Made by a program: the position numbers and the translations under genes
Shown: positions 5,902-6,604 of the stretch, piece after piece
Layout of the letters: the number at the start of each line of letters is the position of its first letter
How positions within the stretch are numbered: the stretch's first letter is position 1
The notes under the pieces: generated by a model
Databases searched by the model: none
Seen by the model: only the letters and a program-made list of their open reading frames with translations
What the model was told of the DNA's origin: nothing
Source of the DNA: Candidatus Magasanikbacteria bacterium CG_4_10_14_0_2_um_filter_41_10
GTDB lineage: Bacteria; Patescibacteriota; Patescibacteriia; Magasanikbacterales; UBA922
Reading direction: 5' to 3'
Assembly: GCA_002792995.1 (NCBI GenBank)
Contig: PFPJ01000065.1
Coordinates: 1 to 6,604, forward strand
Length of the DNA: 6,604 bases

Positions 5902-5930
5902 TTGACAGGCCTTTTGTTTTCCTATATGAT
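5902..5930 (+). promoter_or_regulatory. rRNA operon promoter
   Basis: Perfect -35 TTGACA (5902-5907), 17-bp spacer, -10 TATGAT (5925-5930), the best plus-strand promoter in the window. The expected start is at about 5937, within GCGAAGG, so the downstream edge of the -10 is GC-containing. No clear A/T-rich UP element lies directly upstream of the -35. Confidence 0.8.
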
Positions 5931-6008
5931 GCGAAGGCACTCAGAAAAAAGTCATTACAACAAAACCATTCTTAAGTCCTCTGTGAGGAAACTGAGAGTC
6001 GGAAGAGT

Positions 6009-6059
6009 AACGAAATTTTGTCCCGATCTTGATCGAGACAAAACGACGTTTCTCTTTTT
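6009..6059 (+). promoter_or_regulatory. Long hairpin plus T-rich tract / boxA-like element in the rRNA leader
   Basis: Outer arms AACG (6009-6012) and CGTT (6047-6050) and inner arms TTTTGTC (6016-6022) and GACAAAA (6037-6043) enclose CGAT/ATCG (6024-6027, 6032-6035). The sequence then runs into TCTCTTTTTCTTTTT (6051-6065). Two readings: a terminator-like attenuator, or a structured element next to an antitermination boxA, since TTCTCTTTTT (6050-6059) matches TGCTCTTTAA at seven of ten positions. Confidence 0.5.
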
Positions 6060-6138
6060 CTTTTTGAGCTGACTCGATACGAGTTTGGCAGAGGAGAAAC
6101 TTGATCATTACAATTCAACCAGCAACCAAATAAGTAAG

Positions 6139-6174
6139 GTTCCCTATGGCACCGTCCCCGGTGTGCATAGGAAC
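6139..6174 (+). repeat. Long imperfect hairpin in the rRNA leader
   Basis: GTTCC (6139-6143) pairs with GGAAC (6170-6174), TATG (6145-6148) with CATA/CATAG bases 6166-6169, and GCACCG (6149-6154) with CGGTGT (6159-6164) around the loop TCCC (one G-T pair, bulges at 6144 and 6165). About 15 pairs in 36 nt, the most GC-rich structure of the leader. No T tract follows, so it is not a terminator. Confidence 0.6.
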
Positions 6175-6180
6175 AAAAGA

Positions 6181-6215
6181 CGGTATATCTCATACTAGCA
6201 GATGATGATATATCG
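6181..6215 (+). repeat. Hairpin in the rRNA leader
   Basis: Arms TATATC (6184-6189) and GATATA (6207-6212), continued by TCAT/ATGA (6190-6193, 6202-6205) with one bulged T, and at the base by CG pairs and one wobble. The loop is 8 nt (6194-6201). It follows the 6139-6174 hairpin by only six bases. Confidence 0.55.
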
Positions 6216-6281
6216 AGTTCACAGTACAAATGTGACAAGAACAAATTGAGTCTATTCAAAACACTCAACTTGATTTTTATA

Positions 6282-6297
6282 CTCTTCTTCGGAAGAG
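6282..6297 (+). repeat. UUCG-tetraloop hairpin just before 16S
   Basis: CTCTTC-TTCG-GAAGAG: a perfect 6-bp stem closed by a C(UUCG)G loop, an extra-stable RNA tetraloop. It ends 11 nt before the predicted 16S 5' end, a likely landmark for rRNA folding or 5' processing. Confidence 0.75.
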
Positions 6298-6308
6298 ATT
6301 ACAAATCT

Positions 6309-6604
6309 TTCATTGAGAGTTTGATCCTGGCTCAGGACGAACGTTGGCGGCGTGTCTAAGGCATGCAAGTCGAGGGATCGGATAGGTGCTTGCATCTATT
6401 ACGGACCGGCAAACGGGTGAGTAACACATTGGTAACCTACCTCTGAGTCAAGCATAGCCCACCGAAAGGTGGATTAATACTTGATGGTTATGGGGGGACG
6501 AAAGTCATTCCCATATAAAGATTTATCGCTCAGAGAGGGGCCTATGTCTGATTAGCTTGTTGGTAGGGTAATGGCCTACCAAGGCTCTGATCAGTAGCAG
6601 GCGT
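6309..6604 (+). rRNA. rrs: 16S ribosomal RNA, 5' part (runs off the window)
   Basis: The universal bacterial 27F site AGAGTTTGATCCTGGCTCAG is at 6316-6335. It corresponds to E. coli position 8, so the mature 5' end is placed at about 6309. Conserved blocks follow in order: GGCGGCGTGTCTAAGGCATG, CAAGTCGAGGG, AACGGGTGAGTAACAC, GATTAGCTTGTTGGTAGGGT and GATCAGTAGC. About 296 nt are present, roughly to E. coli position 290. The wording of several blocks (GTGTCTAAGG instead of GTGCCTAA, and GTAGCAGGCGT instead of GTAGCTGGTCT) points away from the common phyla and toward a candidate phylum. The start position is accurate to a few bases only. Confidence 0.96.

Larger units (their letters stand above)
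5937..6308 (+). ncRNA. Structured rRNA leader, about 370 nt
   Basis: There is no convincing protein gene in this stretch. It contains a string of potential hairpins: 5977-5989 (TCCTC/GAGGA), 6009-6050 (see own entry), 6072-6084 (ACTCG/CGAGT), 6139-6174, 6181-6215, 6219-6235 (TCACA/TGTGA), 6246-6268 (TTGAGT/ACTCAA) and 6282-6297 (UUCG tetraloop). Leaders of rRNA operons normally carry antitermination signals and one half of the RNase III processing stalk, whose other half would lie after 16S, outside this window. The 3' end is the predicted mature 16S start. Confidence 0.6.

Noticed and set aside
6091..6133. Micro-frame TTG to TAA (10 codons) after GAGGAG in the rRNA leader
   Set aside because: The SD-like site is only 4 nt from a TTG, and a translated peptide in an rRNA leader would be unusual; chance is the simplest explanation.
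5972..6268. Minus-strand frame of 98 codons in the rRNA leader
   Set aside because: It lies across several RNA hairpins, has no SD and no family resemblance.
6255..6283. Second rRNA promoter TTCAAA-17-TATACT
   Set aside because: The -35 matches only four of six, and the start would fall inside the UUCG hairpin just before 16S; the promoter at 5902-5930 is far better.
1..6604. CRISPR array, tRNA gene, insertion sequence or attachment site
   Set aside because: I saw no regularly spaced repeats, cloverleaf pattern, transposase or matching terminal repeats on either strand.

Overview
The window looks like a chromosomal piece of a bacterium of moderate GC (about 41% in two hand-counted lines of trmD), probably a member of the Patescibacteria / candidate phyla radiation. 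The case rests on the small housekeeping-gene neighbourhood, a TrmD without the usual C-terminal tail, and the divergent start of the 16S rRNA gene. The exact lineage cannot be fixed from this sequence (a Peregrinibacteria/Peribacteria-like group is a guess). The genetic code appears standard: groEL, trmD and the large glycosyltransferase gene are open with no in-frame TGA and use ordinary Gly codons, which argues against the UGA=Gly lineages.

Layout, left to right. (1) 1-1607: groEL missing about its first 11 codons, with a 14-bp terminator hairpin behind it. (2) About 1684-2106: a self-contained GC-rich unit, made of a possible promoter, an inverted repeat in the leader, a Shine-Dalgarno site, an 85-aa protein I do not recognise, and a 15-bp hairpin terminator. 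(3) 2142-2870: trmD with an extended -10 promoter placed so that the transcript should begin at the ATG, i.e. a leaderless mRNA. (4) 2900-5101: a 733-aa membrane protein joining a polyprenol-phosphate mannose synthase-like GT2 domain to an ArnT/PMT-like GT-C membrane domain. (5) 5168-5785, minus strand: a GC-rich (about 58%) Nudix hydrolase resembling GDP-mannose mannosyl hydrolases, with its own strong promoter, consensus ribosome binding site and terminator. (6) 5902-6604: a strong rRNA promoter, a leader of about 370 nt that folds into a series of hairpins, and the first ~296 nt of the 16S rRNA gene.

How they fit together. groEL, trmD and 16S are core genes for protein folding, tRNA modification and translation. 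The GT2/GT-C fusion probably makes a lipid-linked sugar and transfers it to a cell-surface acceptor. The convergent Nudix enzyme might act on the same kind of nucleotide sugar, but that link is inference. Two styles of gene alternate: AT-richer native genes with no clear Shine-Dalgarno site (trmD leaderless, the GT gene without a well-placed site), and two GC-rich units with good Shine-Dalgarno sites and their own hairpin terminators. The GC-rich units look like later insertions. The most unusual things here are the orphan GC-rich unit, the fused glycosyltransferase, the variant Nudix box under a promoter with a dyad repeat, and the hairpin-rich rRNA leader.
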